Notes under the pieces: model-generated
What the model saw: the letters and a program-made list of their open reading frames with translations, nothing else
What the model was told of the DNA's origin: nothing
Database searches by the model: none
Translations under genes and position numbers: made by a program
NCBI RefSeq assembly: GCF_036250695.1
Contig: NZ_CP109427.1
Span: 5,146,001-5,210,000 of the forward strand
DNA: 64,000 bases
Direction of reading: 5' to 3'
Source: Streptomyces sp. NBC_01497
GTDB lineage: Bacteria; Actinomycetota; Actinomycetes; Streptomycetales; Streptomycetaceae
Part shown: positions 52,398 to 62,786 of the stretch, one piece after another
Numbering within the stretch: position 1 is the stretch's first letter
Layout: every line of letters starts with the position of its first letter

Positions 52398-53723
52398 ATG
52401 CATCTCGACGCCGTGCGCACCTTCGTCGCCGTCGCAGGCGCGGGCCGGTTCCAGGAAGCCGCGGACGACCTCGCGATCACCCAGCAGGCCGTCTCGAAGC
52501 GCATCGCCGGGCTGGAGAAGGACCTCGGGGTACGGCTGTTCGACCGCACCGCGCGCGGTGCCCGGCTCACCATCGACGGCCAGGCGTTCCTGCCCCACGC
52601 CCACGACCTCCTCCGGGCCGAGGAGCGGGCCGCCGCCTCCGTGCGCCCAGGCCGTCGCGCACTGCGCGTCGACGTCATCGGCCGGCGGCTCGCGCCGTCC
52701 GGTCTGATGCGTGAGTTCCTGCGCGCGCACCCCGCGACCGAACTCGACCTCGTGGCGCTCCTCGACCTCGACGCGGCCGTCGACGCCGTGGGGTCAGGGG
52801 AAGTCGACGCGTCGTTCCGCGCCGTCACCCGGTCCGCCCGACAGCTGCCCACGGGGATCGGGACCGCCCGGATCTTCGACGAGGCCATCCAGCTCGTCAC
52901 CGGCCGGGCCCACACGTTCGCGGACTCCGGGACCATCACGCCGACCCAGCTCGCGGGACACCGGATCCTGATGCCCGGCATCGTCGCGGGAACCGAATGG
53001 GCCGCGTACTACGAGGCGTTCGCCACCGCCTTCGGATTCACCATCGACACCGTGGGCCCACACTTCGGCACCGAACCGCTCCTCGACGTGATCGCCGGCT
53101 CCTCGACCCTGTCGACCTTCGTGGGCGAGGAGACACGGCTCGTCTGGCCCGCCGATTACGGCCTGCGACGGATCGCCCTGCGCCACCCGACACCTGTCTA
53201 CCCGCACTCCCTGATCTGGCGGCGCGGCAACCCCCACCCCGCGCTGGCCGCGCTCCGCCGGCACCTCGGCGCGGACGGGCCCGAGTCATCGGGGCAACCC
53301 GAACGGCGGGGATCCGAACGGCGGGGACTCGAACGGTGGGGACCCGGACCGTCAGAGGGCCCCGGACCGTCCGACGGACTCGGCCGGCCCGACGAGCCGG
53401 ATCGGCGCGATGGGCCTGATCTCATCACCGCACCCGATGCAATCACCGCACCCGATGCAGCCACCGCCCCTGATTCAACCGGCGCACCTGATCCAACCGG
53501 CGGACCCGAACCAGCCGATGGATCGGACCGGACCGATGGGCCCCCTCGCAGTGACGGTCCAGGAAGGCCCCGTGGATCGGGCCGGGATGCCGGTCGGGGT
53601 GCCGGCCGCCCCTCCGACCGGGACGAGGAGAAGTGGACACCGGGGTGGGCCCGCCGCGCGACCTGGGCGGCCCCGCCGGGAGGCGAGAGCGGCCGCAGAG
53701 GGCCCACCAGGGACGGCGGCTGA
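52398..53723 (+). CDS. LysR-family regulator with a low-complexity C-terminal extension
   Basis: This 441-residue protein has an N-terminal LysR winged HTH (VRTFVAVAGAGRFQEAADDLAITQQAVSKRIAGLE, 6-40) and a substrate-binding domain to about residue 290 (ending ALAALRRHLGAD). It then has roughly 150 residues of Pro, Asp, Gly and Arg, including repeats of the form ITAPDAITAPDAATAPD. Normal LysR proteins are about 300 residues, so the tail is extra. The stop at 53723 is solid unless a frameshift has joined an intergenic repeat to the gene. It probably regulates the divergent MFS gene. Confidence 0.88.
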   Translation: MHLDAVRTFVAVAGAGRFQEAADDLAITQQAVSKRIAGLEKDLGVRLFDRTARGARLTIDGQAFLPHAHDLLRAEERAAASVRPGRRALRVDVIGRRLAPSGLMREFLRAHPATELDLVALLDLDAAVDAVGSGEVDASFRAVTRSARQLPTGIGTARIFDEAIQLVTGRAHTFADSGTITPTQLAGHRILMPGIVAGTEWAAYYEAFATAFGFTIDTVGPHFGTEPLLDVIAGSSTLSTFVGEETRLVWPADYGLRRIALRHPTPVYPHSLIWRRGNPHPALAALRRHLGADGPESSGQPERRGSERRGLERWGPGPSEGPGPSDGLGRPDEPDRRDGPDLITAPDAITAPDAATAPDSTGAPDPTGGPEPADGSDRTDGPPRSDGPGRPRGSGRDAGRGAGRPSDRDEEKWTPGWARRATWAAPPGGESGRRGPTRDGG

Positions 53724-53910
53724 CCCGCGATCGAGACCGGCGGACCCTGCTCCGAGGCTGTGCGCGGTCCCCGGAGGCGGCGCCCCGGACACGGCTCCGC
53801 CGGGACCGTCGCGTCCGAACCTCGAACCGGTAGGCACCGCGCGGACGACTCCGTCCTCACCGGCGGTACGCTGACGAGGCCAGACACCCAGCCCGAAGGG
53901 ACCCCCACTC

Positions 53911-54093
53911 ATGCCGCTCGAAGCCGGCCTCCTGGAGATCCTCGCCTGCCCGGCCTGCCATGCGCCGCTCAGTGACCAGACCTCGGCGGACACCCCCGAG
54001 CTGGTCTGCACGAACGAGGACTGCGGCCTCGCATACCCGGTGCGCGACGAGATCCCCGTACTGCTCGTGGACGAGGCCCGCCGCCCGGCGTAA
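53911..54093 (+). CDS. Trm112-like zinc-ribbon protein
   Basis: This 60-residue protein has the Trm112p pattern [38 protein letters not shown], with zinc ligands C13, C16, C33 and C38. Bacterial members are small stand-alone relatives of the eukaryotic methyltransferase activator; their role is unclear. AGGGAC precedes ATG. The SIS-domain gene follows after 38 bp, so the two, and possibly manA beyond, form one transcription unit. Confidence 0.9.
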   Translation: MPLEAGLLEILACPACHAPLSDQTSADTPELVCTNEDCGLAYPVRDEIPVLLVDEARRPA

Positions 54094-54131
54094 ACGCACG
54101 GACGCGTACAGACGGCCCGGAGGCCCACACC

Positions 54132-55397
54132 ATGCTCGACGAGTCGATGCTCGACGCCCCGGACGGCCTCGCCCGCGCCGACCGTCGCGGCCTGCTGCGC
54201 GGTGCCGCCGAAGCGGGGGCCCGCGTACGGACGGCGGTGCGGAACGCCGAAGAGGCCGGTATCGCCCGCCTCAACCCCGAGGGCCGGCCCCGTTCCGTCA
54301 TGGTCGCGGGCTCCGGCGCCGCGGCCGCTACCGTGGCCGACCTGATCGGTGCCCTCGCCGGTTCGGTGGCGCCGATCACCCGCCTGCGTCCCGTCGGTGT
54401 CGCGCCCGCGGCCGGTGCCCTGCGCTGGTCGTTGCCCGGCTGGACCGGCGCCGTGGACCTGCTGCTGATCGTCACCACCGACGGCGGCGAGCCGGGCCTC
54501 GCCCTCCTCGCGGAGCAGGCGTACCGCCGTGGATGCACCGTGGTCGCCGTGGCACCCGCGGGCTCCCCGCTGACGGAGACCGTCGACGGCGCACGCGGCC
54601 TGATGGTGCCGATGGCCACCACCCCGTCACAGCGGTACGAGAGCCCGTACGACCCGCGCGACGGTGACCGGTCCCCGGCCGGAGACGGTGCCCGCGACCG
54701 TGACGGGGACGGGGCCCGCGCCGAGCCCGGGAGCCACGGCTACCGCCGCCTCGGAGAGCCCGCCGCGCCCCGACCCGAGGCCGTCCCGGCGAGCCCGGGC
54801 GCGCTCTGGGCCCTGTTCACCCCGCTGCTGGTGCTCCTCGACCGCATCGGCCTCCTCACGGCGCCGCCCGAGACCCTCAACCTGCTCGCGGACCGTCTCG
54901 ACCGCGTCGCCGAGCGCTGCGGCCCGGCGATCGCCACCTACAGCAACCCGGCCAAGACGCTCGCCGCGGAACTCGCCGAGAGCCTGCCGCTGATCTGGAC
55001 GGAGGGCGCCGCGACGGCGCCCGTCGGACGCCGGTTCGCGACCGTACTCGCGGAGCTGACCGGCAGGCCGGCGCTCGCCGCCGAACTCCCGGAGGCGCTG
55101 GCGTCGCACGGCGCGCTGCTGCGCGGCGTGTTCGCGGGAGGCGGCGACCCGGACGACTTCTTCCGTGACCGTGTCGAGGACCCGGCGGCGCTGCGGGCCC
55201 GAGTCGTCCTGCTGCGGGACCGCCCGGCCGACTCCCTCTCGGCCGCGCCCGCCGCGCGCGAGGCGGTGAGCGCGGAGAACACCCCACTCAGCGAACTGGA
55301 GCCGGAGGAGGGGAGCGAACTCGAAGCCCTCGCGGAACTCGTCGCCGTCACCGACTTCACGGCGGCGTACCTGACACTGGCGACGCCCGACCTCTGA
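54132..55397 (+). CDS. SIS-domain (phosphosugar isomerase-like) protein
   Basis: This 421-residue protein is related to archaeal bifunctional phosphoglucose/phosphomannose isomerases. It has an SIS half with VMVAGSGAAAATVADLIGAL, LLLIVTTDGGEPGLALLAEQAYRRG, and a C-terminal half (about 240-421). An Asp/Arg/Gly-rich insertion (about 175-205) separates them. The family stands between manA and manB in mycobacteria, as I recall, so a role in mannose-phosphate metabolism or its control is plausible. Catalytic residues of the isomerases are not clearly conserved, so activity is uncertain. Confidence 0.8.
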   Translation: MLDESMLDAPDGLARADRRGLLRGAAEAGARVRTAVRNAEEAGIARLNPEGRPRSVMVAGSGAAAATVADLIGALAGSVAPITRLRPVGVAPAAGALRWSLPGWTGAVDLLLIVTTDGGEPGLALLAEQAYRRGCTVVAVAPAGSPLTETVDGARGLMVPMATTPSQRYESPYDPRDGDRSPAGDGARDRDGDGARAEPGSHGYRRLGEPAAPRPEAVPASPGALWALFTPLLVLLDRIGLLTAPPETLNLLADRLDRVAERCGPAIATYSNPAKTLAAELAESLPLIWTEGAATAPVGRRFATVLAELTGRPALAAELPEALASHGALLRGVFAGGGDPDDFFRDRVEDPAALRARVVLLRDRPADSLSAAPAAREAVSAENTPLSELEPEEGSELEALAELVAVTDFTAAYLTLATPDL

Positions 55398-55965
55398 CGC
55401 CCACCGCACCCGCGGCCGACGACGCTGTCGGGCGACGGAGCGGCCCCGGCCCACGCCCGCCCGCTCGTCCACCGCCCGACGGGGGTAACGAGCAACCGCG
55501 CGGCGGCCCTTCCCGCCGGGCCGCCGATCGTGACCGGGGCGGGAGCCTCACGGCCCCCGGCAGGTCGATGGGCCGACAGGCCCGCTTCCTGTCCGCGTCC
55601 GGGTCCTGATCCTGCGCGGGACCGGGTCCTGATCCTGCGCGGGACCGGGTCCTGATCCTGCGCGTTGACCGGGTCCGGTCAGCGGTCACGACGCCGGACA
55701 GGCCCGAACCCCACCCGTAATCCCCGCCACCGACCAGCCCGAACCGGAGCCGGAGCCGGAAGGCAGAAACCGAAACCGGAACCGGAAGGCAGAAACCGAA
55801 ACCGGAACCGCAAGGCAGAAACCGGAGCCGGAGCTGGAGCCGGAAGGCAGAAATCGAAACCGGAACCGGAACCGGAACCGGAACCGGAACCGGAACCGCA
55901 AGCGTGACGCGGACCCGAACCCGCTCGCGCCCCTCATCCCGACTCGAAGGAAGCAGGCCCGCCCC
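55398..55965. repeat. 568-bp spacer with tandem repeat arrays before manA
   Basis: A 23-bp unit beginning GGGTCCTGATCCTGCG is repeated three times at 55601-55623, 55624-55646 and 55647-55670. From about 55740 to 55906 the plus strand is built of GGAACC/GGAGCC hexamers broken by AAGGCAGAAACC elements. An 80-codon frame (55665-55907) reading KPEPEPEPEP lies across it, but I judge it a by-product. I see no terminator. The manA promoter must be here. Confidence 0.65.
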
Positions 55966-57147
55966 ATGGACCGCCTCTCCAACCCCGTGCGCCCCTACGC
56001 CTGGGGCTCCACGACCGCCATCCCCGAACTCCTCGGCATCGAGCCCACCGGCGAACCCCAGGCCGAGCTCTGGATGGGCGCCCACCCCGGAGACCCCTCG
56101 CGTGTGGTCCGTACCGCCGAGGACGGCACCTCGCGCGAACGCGCGCTCTCCGACGTCATCGCCGCCGATCCGGAGGCGGAACTCGGCGCCGCGGCCGTCG
56201 CGAAGTTCGGGCCGCGCCTGCCCTTCCTGCTGAAGGTCCTCGCCGCGGGGTCCCCGCTGTCGCTCCAGGTCCACCCCGATCTGGCCCAGGCACGGGAGGG
56301 CTACGCCGACGAGGAGCGCAGGGGCGTCCCGATCGACGCGCCGCAGCGCAACTACAAGGACGCCAACCACAAACCGGAACTCATCTGCGCGCTCACCCCG
56401 TTCGAGGGTCTGTGCGGCTTCCGGGCCGCCGCCGAGGCCGCCGCGACGCTGGAGGCGCTGAACGTCGACTCGCTCAAGCCGTACGTGGACCTGCTGCGCG
56501 CCCGACCGGAGGAGGCCGCACTGCGCGAGGTCCTCACGGCCGTGCTGTCGGGCGACCCGGCCGAGATGGCCGCGACCGTGACGGAGGCCGCTGCCGCCGC
56601 CGAACGGCTCGGCGGCCCGCACGCGACGTACGCGTCGATCGCCCGCCACTTTCCCGGCGACCCCGGCGTTCTCGCCGCGATGCTGCTGAACTCCGTGACG
56701 CTCCGGCCCGGCGAGGCGATGTTCCTCGGAGCCGGCGTCCCGCACGCCTACCTGAGCGGCCTCGGGGTGGAGATCATGGCCAACTCGGACAACGTCCTGC
56801 GCTGCGGCCTCACCCCCAAGTACATCGACGTGCCCGAGCTTTTGCGCGTCGTCCGCTTCGTGCCGGCCGACCCGGGTGTACTGCGTCCGGAACCCGACGC
56901 CGACGGTGCGGAGGTCTACGCGACGCCCATCGACGAGTTCCGCCTCTCGCGCCACGTCCTCACCGGGGACGGTGGGCCCCGTGACCTGACGGCTCCGTCC
57001 GCGCCGCAGATCCTGCTGTGCACGTCCGGCGCTCCCCGCGCGAACGATCTGGACCTGAAGCCCGGCGACTCCGTGTTCGTACCCGCCGGCGAGAAGACCG
57101 AACTGTCCGGTACCGGGACCGTTTTCCGGGCCACCGTGGTCATCTGA
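55966..57147 (+). CDS. manA: Mannose-6-phosphate isomerase, class I (ManA)
   Basis: ManA interconverts fructose-6-phosphate and mannose-6-phosphate, the entry to GDP-mannose. The 393-residue zinc enzyme has the type I motifs LSLQVHPDL (Gln and His ligands), NYKDANHKPELI (Glu ligand), and GVPHAYLSGLGVEIMANSDNVLR-like signature (His ligand and active-site Arg). It follows the Trm112 and SIS genes, then a cation efflux gene. The repeat-filled spacer upstream suggests its own promoter. Confidence 0.96.
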   Translation: MDRLSNPVRPYAWGSTTAIPELLGIEPTGEPQAELWMGAHPGDPSRVVRTAEDGTSRERALSDVIAADPEAELGAAAVAKFGPRLPFLLKVLAAGSPLSLQVHPDLAQAREGYADEERRGVPIDAPQRNYKDANHKPELICALTPFEGLCGFRAAAEAAATLEALNVDSLKPYVDLLRARPEEAALREVLTAVLSGDPAEMAATVTEAAAAAERLGGPHATYASIARHFPGDPGVLAAMLLNSVTLRPGEAMFLGAGVPHAYLSGLGVEIMANSDNVLRCGLTPKYIDVPELLRVVRFVPADPGVLRPEPDADGAEVYATPIDEFRLSRHVLTGDGGPRDLTAPSAPQILLCTSGAPRANDLDLKPGDSVFVPAGEKTELSGTGTVFRATVVI

Positions 57148-57266
57148 CCGTCCGTCCCGCCACGGCGGTGTCGTGCGGCTGCAACAATGACCGGCCGTAC
57201 GTACGGCGTACACCCGGTCCCGGGACGACCGGGACCATCACCGCGAGAAGGGACATCGCGCACCTC

Positions 57267-58247
57267 ATGAGCGCGCAAGGCGGAACGAAGGCGATCGTGG
57301 CGGCGCTCGGCGCCAACCTCTCGATCGCGGTGGCCAAGTTCGTGGCGTTCCTGTTCAGCGGATCGTCCTCGATGCTCGCGGAGGCGGTCCACTCGGTCGC
57401 GGACTCCGGGAACCAAGGACTGCTGCTCCTCGGGGGCAAGCGCGCCAAGCGCGCGGCCACCGAGGAGCATCCGTTCGGCTACGGGCGCGAACGCTACATC
57501 TACGGCTTCCTGGTATCGATCGTCCTGTTCTCCGTCGGTGGCATGTTCGCGGTCTACGAGGGGTTCGAGAAGGTCAAGCACCCGCACCCGCTGGACGACT
57601 GGTACTGGCCCGTCGGCGTTCTCGTCTTCTCGATAATCGCCGAGGGCTTCTCGTTCCGTACGGCCATGAAGGAGTCGAACCTGACGCGTGGGTCCATGTC
57701 CTGGATGGAGTTCATCCGCCGGGCCAAGGCCCCTGAGCTGCCCGTCGTGCTGCTGGAGGACTTCGGCGCCCTGATCGGCCTGGTGTTCGCCCTCGCGGGT
57801 GTCGGCCTCGCGCTCGGCACCCACGACGGCATCTGGGACGGCATCGGCACGTTGTGCATCGGCACGCTTCTCATCGTCATCGCGCTGGTCCTGGCCGTGG
57901 AGACCAAGTCGCTCCTGCTGGGGGAGTCCGCGGGCGCCGAGCAGGTGACGAAGATCCGCGAGGCCGCCGTCGACGGCGAGAGCGTGACCCGCGTCATCCA
58001 CATGCGTACGCAGCACCTCGGCCCCGAGGAACTGCTCGTCGCCGCCAAGATCGCCGTACGGCACGACGACACGGCCGTCGAGGTCGCGGCGGCCATCGAC
58101 GCGGCGGAAGCACGGATCCGCGCGGCCGTACCCATCGCGCGGGTCATCTACCTCGAACCCGACGTCTACAGCGAGAAGGCGGCGGCAGCGGGCGACGACC
58201 CGGCCGCCACACCCGGCGGCCCGGGCTCCGCCCCCGAGGACCACTGA
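57267..58247 (+). CDS. Cation diffusion facilitator family transporter
   Basis: This 326-residue protein has the CDF layout: N-terminal helices with NLSIAVAKFVAFLFSGSSSMLAEAVHSVADSGNQ (the HxxxD of metal site A), six predicted transmembrane helices, LLEDFGALIGL as the second D/E helix, and a cytoplasmic domain (about 215-305). It should export Zn or another divalent metal in exchange for protons. ATG 57267 begins a standard family N-terminus; AAGGGA is 13 bases upstream. A short hairpin TGCCCCGG/CCGGGGCA (58272-58289) follows the stop. Confidence 0.9.
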   Translation: MSAQGGTKAIVAALGANLSIAVAKFVAFLFSGSSSMLAEAVHSVADSGNQGLLLLGGKRAKRAATEEHPFGYGRERYIYGFLVSIVLFSVGGMFAVYEGFEKVKHPHPLDDWYWPVGVLVFSIIAEGFSFRTAMKESNLTRGSMSWMEFIRRAKAPELPVVLLEDFGALIGLVFALAGVGLALGTHDGIWDGIGTLCIGTLLIVIALVLAVETKSLLLGESAGAEQVTKIREAAVDGESVTRVIHMRTQHLGPEELLVAAKIAVRHDDTAVEVAAAIDAAEARIRAAVPIARVIYLEPDVYSEKAAAAGDDPAATPGGPGSAPEDH

Positions 58248-59414
58248 CGGGGCGAACGCCCCGACGGCGACTGCCCCGGGTCCGGGGCACTCGCCGACAA
58301 CCGGCCCCCGGGGCGCACGCCGACAGCCCGGAGCATGCGCAGACGCCCGCCAGCACCACGGATACCGGCCACGGATACCGGCCACGGAAGCCGGTCGCGG
58401 AAGCCGGCTGCGGATACCGGTCGCGGAAGCCGGTCGCGGAAGTCGGCCACGGATACCGGCCACGGAAGCCGGTCGCGGACCTCCGCGGCCGGCTTCTCCT
58501 CTGTCCACTGGTCCACCCTGATCCACGCCTCCGACCCCTGGTCCCGGGCCCCCCACGCGACCCCCGGCCCCCGACCCGCCCCGGCCCCCGACGTCTGGGG
58601 ACCGGGTTCCCCACCCCTGCGCGAGACCCAACTCCCGCGGCCGAGCTCCCTTCTCCGCCTCCGCCTCCGCCAACCGGCACTGCCTCCGCACGGCAGTGCG
58701 GGCCTTCGCGGGCCCTTGCGGACGCCCCCGAGAGAGGGCCGAATCATCCCGGCGCGTACCCCGGCGCCCGAACGGCCCAGCCTGTCTCAGCGCGAAGGCC
58801 CCGGACCAGCCCGCCCGGCCTCAGGCCTCCGACCGGCCTGCCCGGCCTCAGGCCTGAGGGCGGCCAGGACTGGAGTGGCCGGGACCGGAGCGGCCAGGAC
58901 TGGAGCGGCCGGGACTAGAGCGGCCTGGGCTGGAGTAGCCGGGCCTGGATCGGCCGGGACTGTAGCGGCCAGGCCTGGATCGGCCGGGACTGGAGTGGCC
59001 AGGTCCGGAGGGGCCGTGCCAGGCGGCGGCCCGGGCCTGCCCCGGAGCAGGCAGGCGTGGAGACCCGGTCAAGAGCGGCCTGCCCCGGAGCGATCCCACC
59101 GGTCCCCGCCCCCGCCGGGCCCGACCGGGGCGGCTCTCCACCCACGGTCCGTCGTCGCGTTTCACCGCCACGGTCCTCCACGACGGCGGTCCGGGTCTTC
59201 CCGTCCGCTGTGGCCGTCCGGCGCAACCGGTGTAGATTCGTCGGGAAGCCAGACGTCGCTGCTGATGGCGGTCGGGCGGTCCGCCTCGCGGACCGGCCGA
59301 GGGAGAGAGGGGCCCGACGGACTGCGCCGCGTAGGCTCGGGCATCCGTATGCCCGGCGCCGACAGAGCCAGCCGCACGCAATTCACCCTCGACCCTTACG
59401 AGGAGCAGCCCGAA
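58248..59414. repeat. 1.17-kb gene-free region with two minisatellites before ahcY
   Basis: This is the longest gap in the window. From 58357 to about 58479 a 13-bp unit (CACGGATACCGGC and variants) is repeated nine to ten times; its period breaks reading frames. From 58861 to 59010 a 15-bp unit (CGGCCGGGACTGGAG and variants) is repeated exactly ten times. The open frame continuous with ahcY through both is low complexity. Near the gene, TAGATT at 59233-59238 is a likely -10 box. I looked for a SAH riboswitch and did not recognise one. Confidence 0.7.
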
Positions 59415-60872
<1,458 letters not shown>

Positions 60873-60980
60873 CCGGTCGCGGCCTGCCGTCCACACGACG
60901 GCGGGCCATGTCCGGTCCGGCGACCGACGACAGGCCGTGTCCGCACCCTGGGTGCGTAGACGGCCGCATCGCCCGTCCCG

Positions 60981-61011
60981 TCAGGCCCCCGCACCCGGTG
61001 CGGGGGCCTGA
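60981..61011 (+). terminator. Terminator hairpin after ahcY
   Basis: TCAGGCCCCCGCA (60981-60993) and TGCGGGGGCCTGA (60999-61011) form a perfect 13-bp stem with a 5-base loop, about 110 bp after the ahcY stop. Confidence 0.75.
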
Positions 61012-61082
61012 CCCCCGCCCAGGACCCGTCAGGGACCCGCCACCGGGTCCGCAGGACCGCACGAAGGCCACGACGAACCCCC

Positions 61083-61700
61083 ATGCCCCGCGGCCGGTAT
61101 TCGCTCCACGACCCGCACGATCACACCCCCCTCGCCCAGGAACACTTCCACTGCGCGCCCGGCCCCTCCGGCTGGCGCTATGTCGCCGAGACGACGACCC
61201 CTGCGGGCGCCCACACCGGATCCGTCGATCTGGCCCTCGACGAACACGGCCGCCCCATCCGCCTCGAAGTGCACGCCGGCGACTGGCAGGTACGCGGCGC
61301 CGCCCTCGACGGCGTCACCTGGGTCCGAACCGACCCCACCGGTATCCACGCCACGCAAGGCAACGTCCGGGCCCACTCCTTCACGGCCGGGTCCCCGGCC
61401 TTCCTCGTCGCCACCGCACGGCTGTTGCGCCTCACCCCCGCTTCCCCCGCCACACGCGTACGCCTCGTCGCCTTCACGGACCCCGTACTCGCCCCGCGCA
61501 CCGTCGACCAGTCCTGGGCCCTGGTGAACAGTGAAGCGCACCCCACTGACAACGGCCCTCTGGTCGTGGACGAGTACCGGATCAACACCCTCGACACGGG
61601 CGAGCAGTACACGGTCCACCTCGCCGGGGACGTCGTCCTCGCGGCTCCCGGCATCGAGCTGGAGGACCTCCAGGACCCCCCTTCGACATTCCGCTCGTAA
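61083..61700 (+). CDS. Conserved hypothetical protein, beta-rich
   Basis: This 205-residue soluble protein begins MPRGRYSLHDPHDHTPLAQE and is dominated by predicted beta strands (GWRYVAETTTPAG, GSVDLALDEHGRPIRLEVHAG, GVTWVRTDPTG). It has no signal peptide or membrane segment. The pattern faintly recalls glycolipid-binding or lipocalin-like beta barrels, but I do not recognise a family. It is convergent with the RDD gene, whose stop is 23 bp away. Confidence 0.75.
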   Translation: MPRGRYSLHDPHDHTPLAQEHFHCAPGPSGWRYVAETTTPAGAHTGSVDLALDEHGRPIRLEVHAGDWQVRGAALDGVTWVRTDPTGIHATQGNVRAHSFTAGSPAFLVATARLLRLTPASPATRVRLVAFTDPVLAPRTVDQSWALVNSEAHPTDNGPLVVDEYRINTLDTGEQYTVHLAGDVVLAAPGIELEDLQDPPSTFRS

Positions 61701-61723
61701 CGCGCGAAACGGCCGCGAGTGCG

Positions 61724-62683
61724 TCAGGCCGGCGGGACGAACCCGGTGGCCGGCGGCGCCGGCGGCGTGACAGGGGGTCCGGACGCGGGCAGCACGGGCG
61801 TGACGGGAGGGCCGGCCGGCAGCACGGCAGGAGCCCACAGCGCACCGCCGGCCGCCGATGCGCCCCCGGCCACCGGCGTCCCGCCCGGTACGGCAGCAGC
61901 CACCGATGGCCGGCCAGACGCGGGGGAGCCCCCTTCACCGAACGCCCGCCGGGCGTCCCGCACCTGCCGCTCCTGGAGGACGGCGGCCAGGTAGGCGGCC
62001 GGTGGCACGCCCCCCGGCGCGGGCGCTCCGGTGCGCGCCGCGACATCGTTAGCCAGCCGCGTAGCCATCGACCGGCTGACGGCCGCGTCGAGCTGCCCCA
62101 TCCGCGTCAGGTACTGCCGGACGGACAGCCACAACCCCTCGGGCACCGCGGAGAGATCGAGCTCGCCGAACCTACCCACGAGCCAGTGCGGCGGAGGCGG
62201 CGCGGCCGCCGACCGGGCCGCCGGAACCCGCTCCCGTACGACGAGCGTGCCGGCGAACACGTCACCGATCCGCCGCCCGCGCTCGGACACCAGCGAGGCG
62301 ATGCAGGCGATCACGCCGAACGAGAAGAGGAGCTCCACGGCCCCCACCGCGCCGCGCACGAGCGCGTGCCGGAAGCGGATGGGCCCGCCGTCGTCCCGTA
62401 CGACCCGCAGACCGCACGCCAGCTTTCCGAGCGAACGGCCGCGGCTGAGCGTCTCCACAGCGATGGGTACGCCGACAAGCACGAGCAGGAACGACGCCAC
62501 CTGGAGAGCGGCGATCGCGGCATCGTCCAGTGAGCCCGCGCCGAACGCGACGGCCAGCGCGACCGCCACGTACGCGACCGCGACGACCACCGCGTCGACG
62601 GCGAAGGCGAGCACACGCGTGGGAAGCCGGGCGGGCCGCAGCCCCAGCACGACGGCCTCACCGGTCACCAGCAGCTCGTCCAC
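61724..62683 (-). CDS. RDD family membrane protein
   Basis: This 319-residue protein has the RDD domain in its first 150 residues (LPTRVLAFAVDAVVVAVAYV, GRSLGKLACGLRVV, ERGRRIGDVFAGTLVV) with about four helices. A soluble C-terminal half ends in Pro/Ala-rich sequence. RDD proteins are proposed to transport ions or small solutes. It is divergent from the SpoIIM-like gene, a pairing I recall from other actinobacteria, where the two families lie in one neighbourhood with MoxR and DUF58 genes. Confidence 0.88.
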   Translation of the reverse strand: MDELLVTGEAVVLGLRPARLPTRVLAFAVDAVVVAVAYVAVALAVAFGAGSLDDAAIAALQVASFLLVLVGVPIAVETLSRGRSLGKLACGLRVVRDDGGPIRFRHALVRGAVGAVELLFSFGVIACIASLVSERGRRIGDVFAGTLVVRERVPAARSAAAPPPPHWLVGRFGELDLSAVPEGLWLSVRQYLTRMGQLDAAVSRSMATRLANDVAARTGAPAPGGVPPAAYLAAVLQERQVRDARRAFGEGGSPASGRPSVAAAVPGGTPVAGGASAAGGALWAPAVLPAGPPVTPVLPASGPPVTPPAPPATGFVPPA

Positions 62684-62786
62684 GACCGGACCCCCCTCAT
62701 CCCCACGGTCCCTCTGCCCCTGCGGGAGTCAGTCTGCCAAGCTGACGGCCAGCGCGCCGTACTAGTGCCTGGAGCAGCAGCCGATC

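Noticed and set aside
55665..55907. 80-codon ORF encoding Lys-Pro-Glu-Pro repeats
   Set aside because: It results from the GGAACC hexamer array, with no ribosome binding site. I kept it only as part of the repeat finding.
58335..59414. 360-codon in-frame extension upstream of ahcY
   Set aside because: It reads through two tandem repeat arrays, one with a 13-bp period, and is low complexity. AhcY proteins begin at the ATG behind GAGGAG at 59400-59405.
59221..59414. SAH riboswitch upstream of ahcY
   Set aside because: Such a riboswitch is known before ahcY in other bacteria. I looked for its conserved core here and could not recognise it by eye. Only a covariance search could exclude it.
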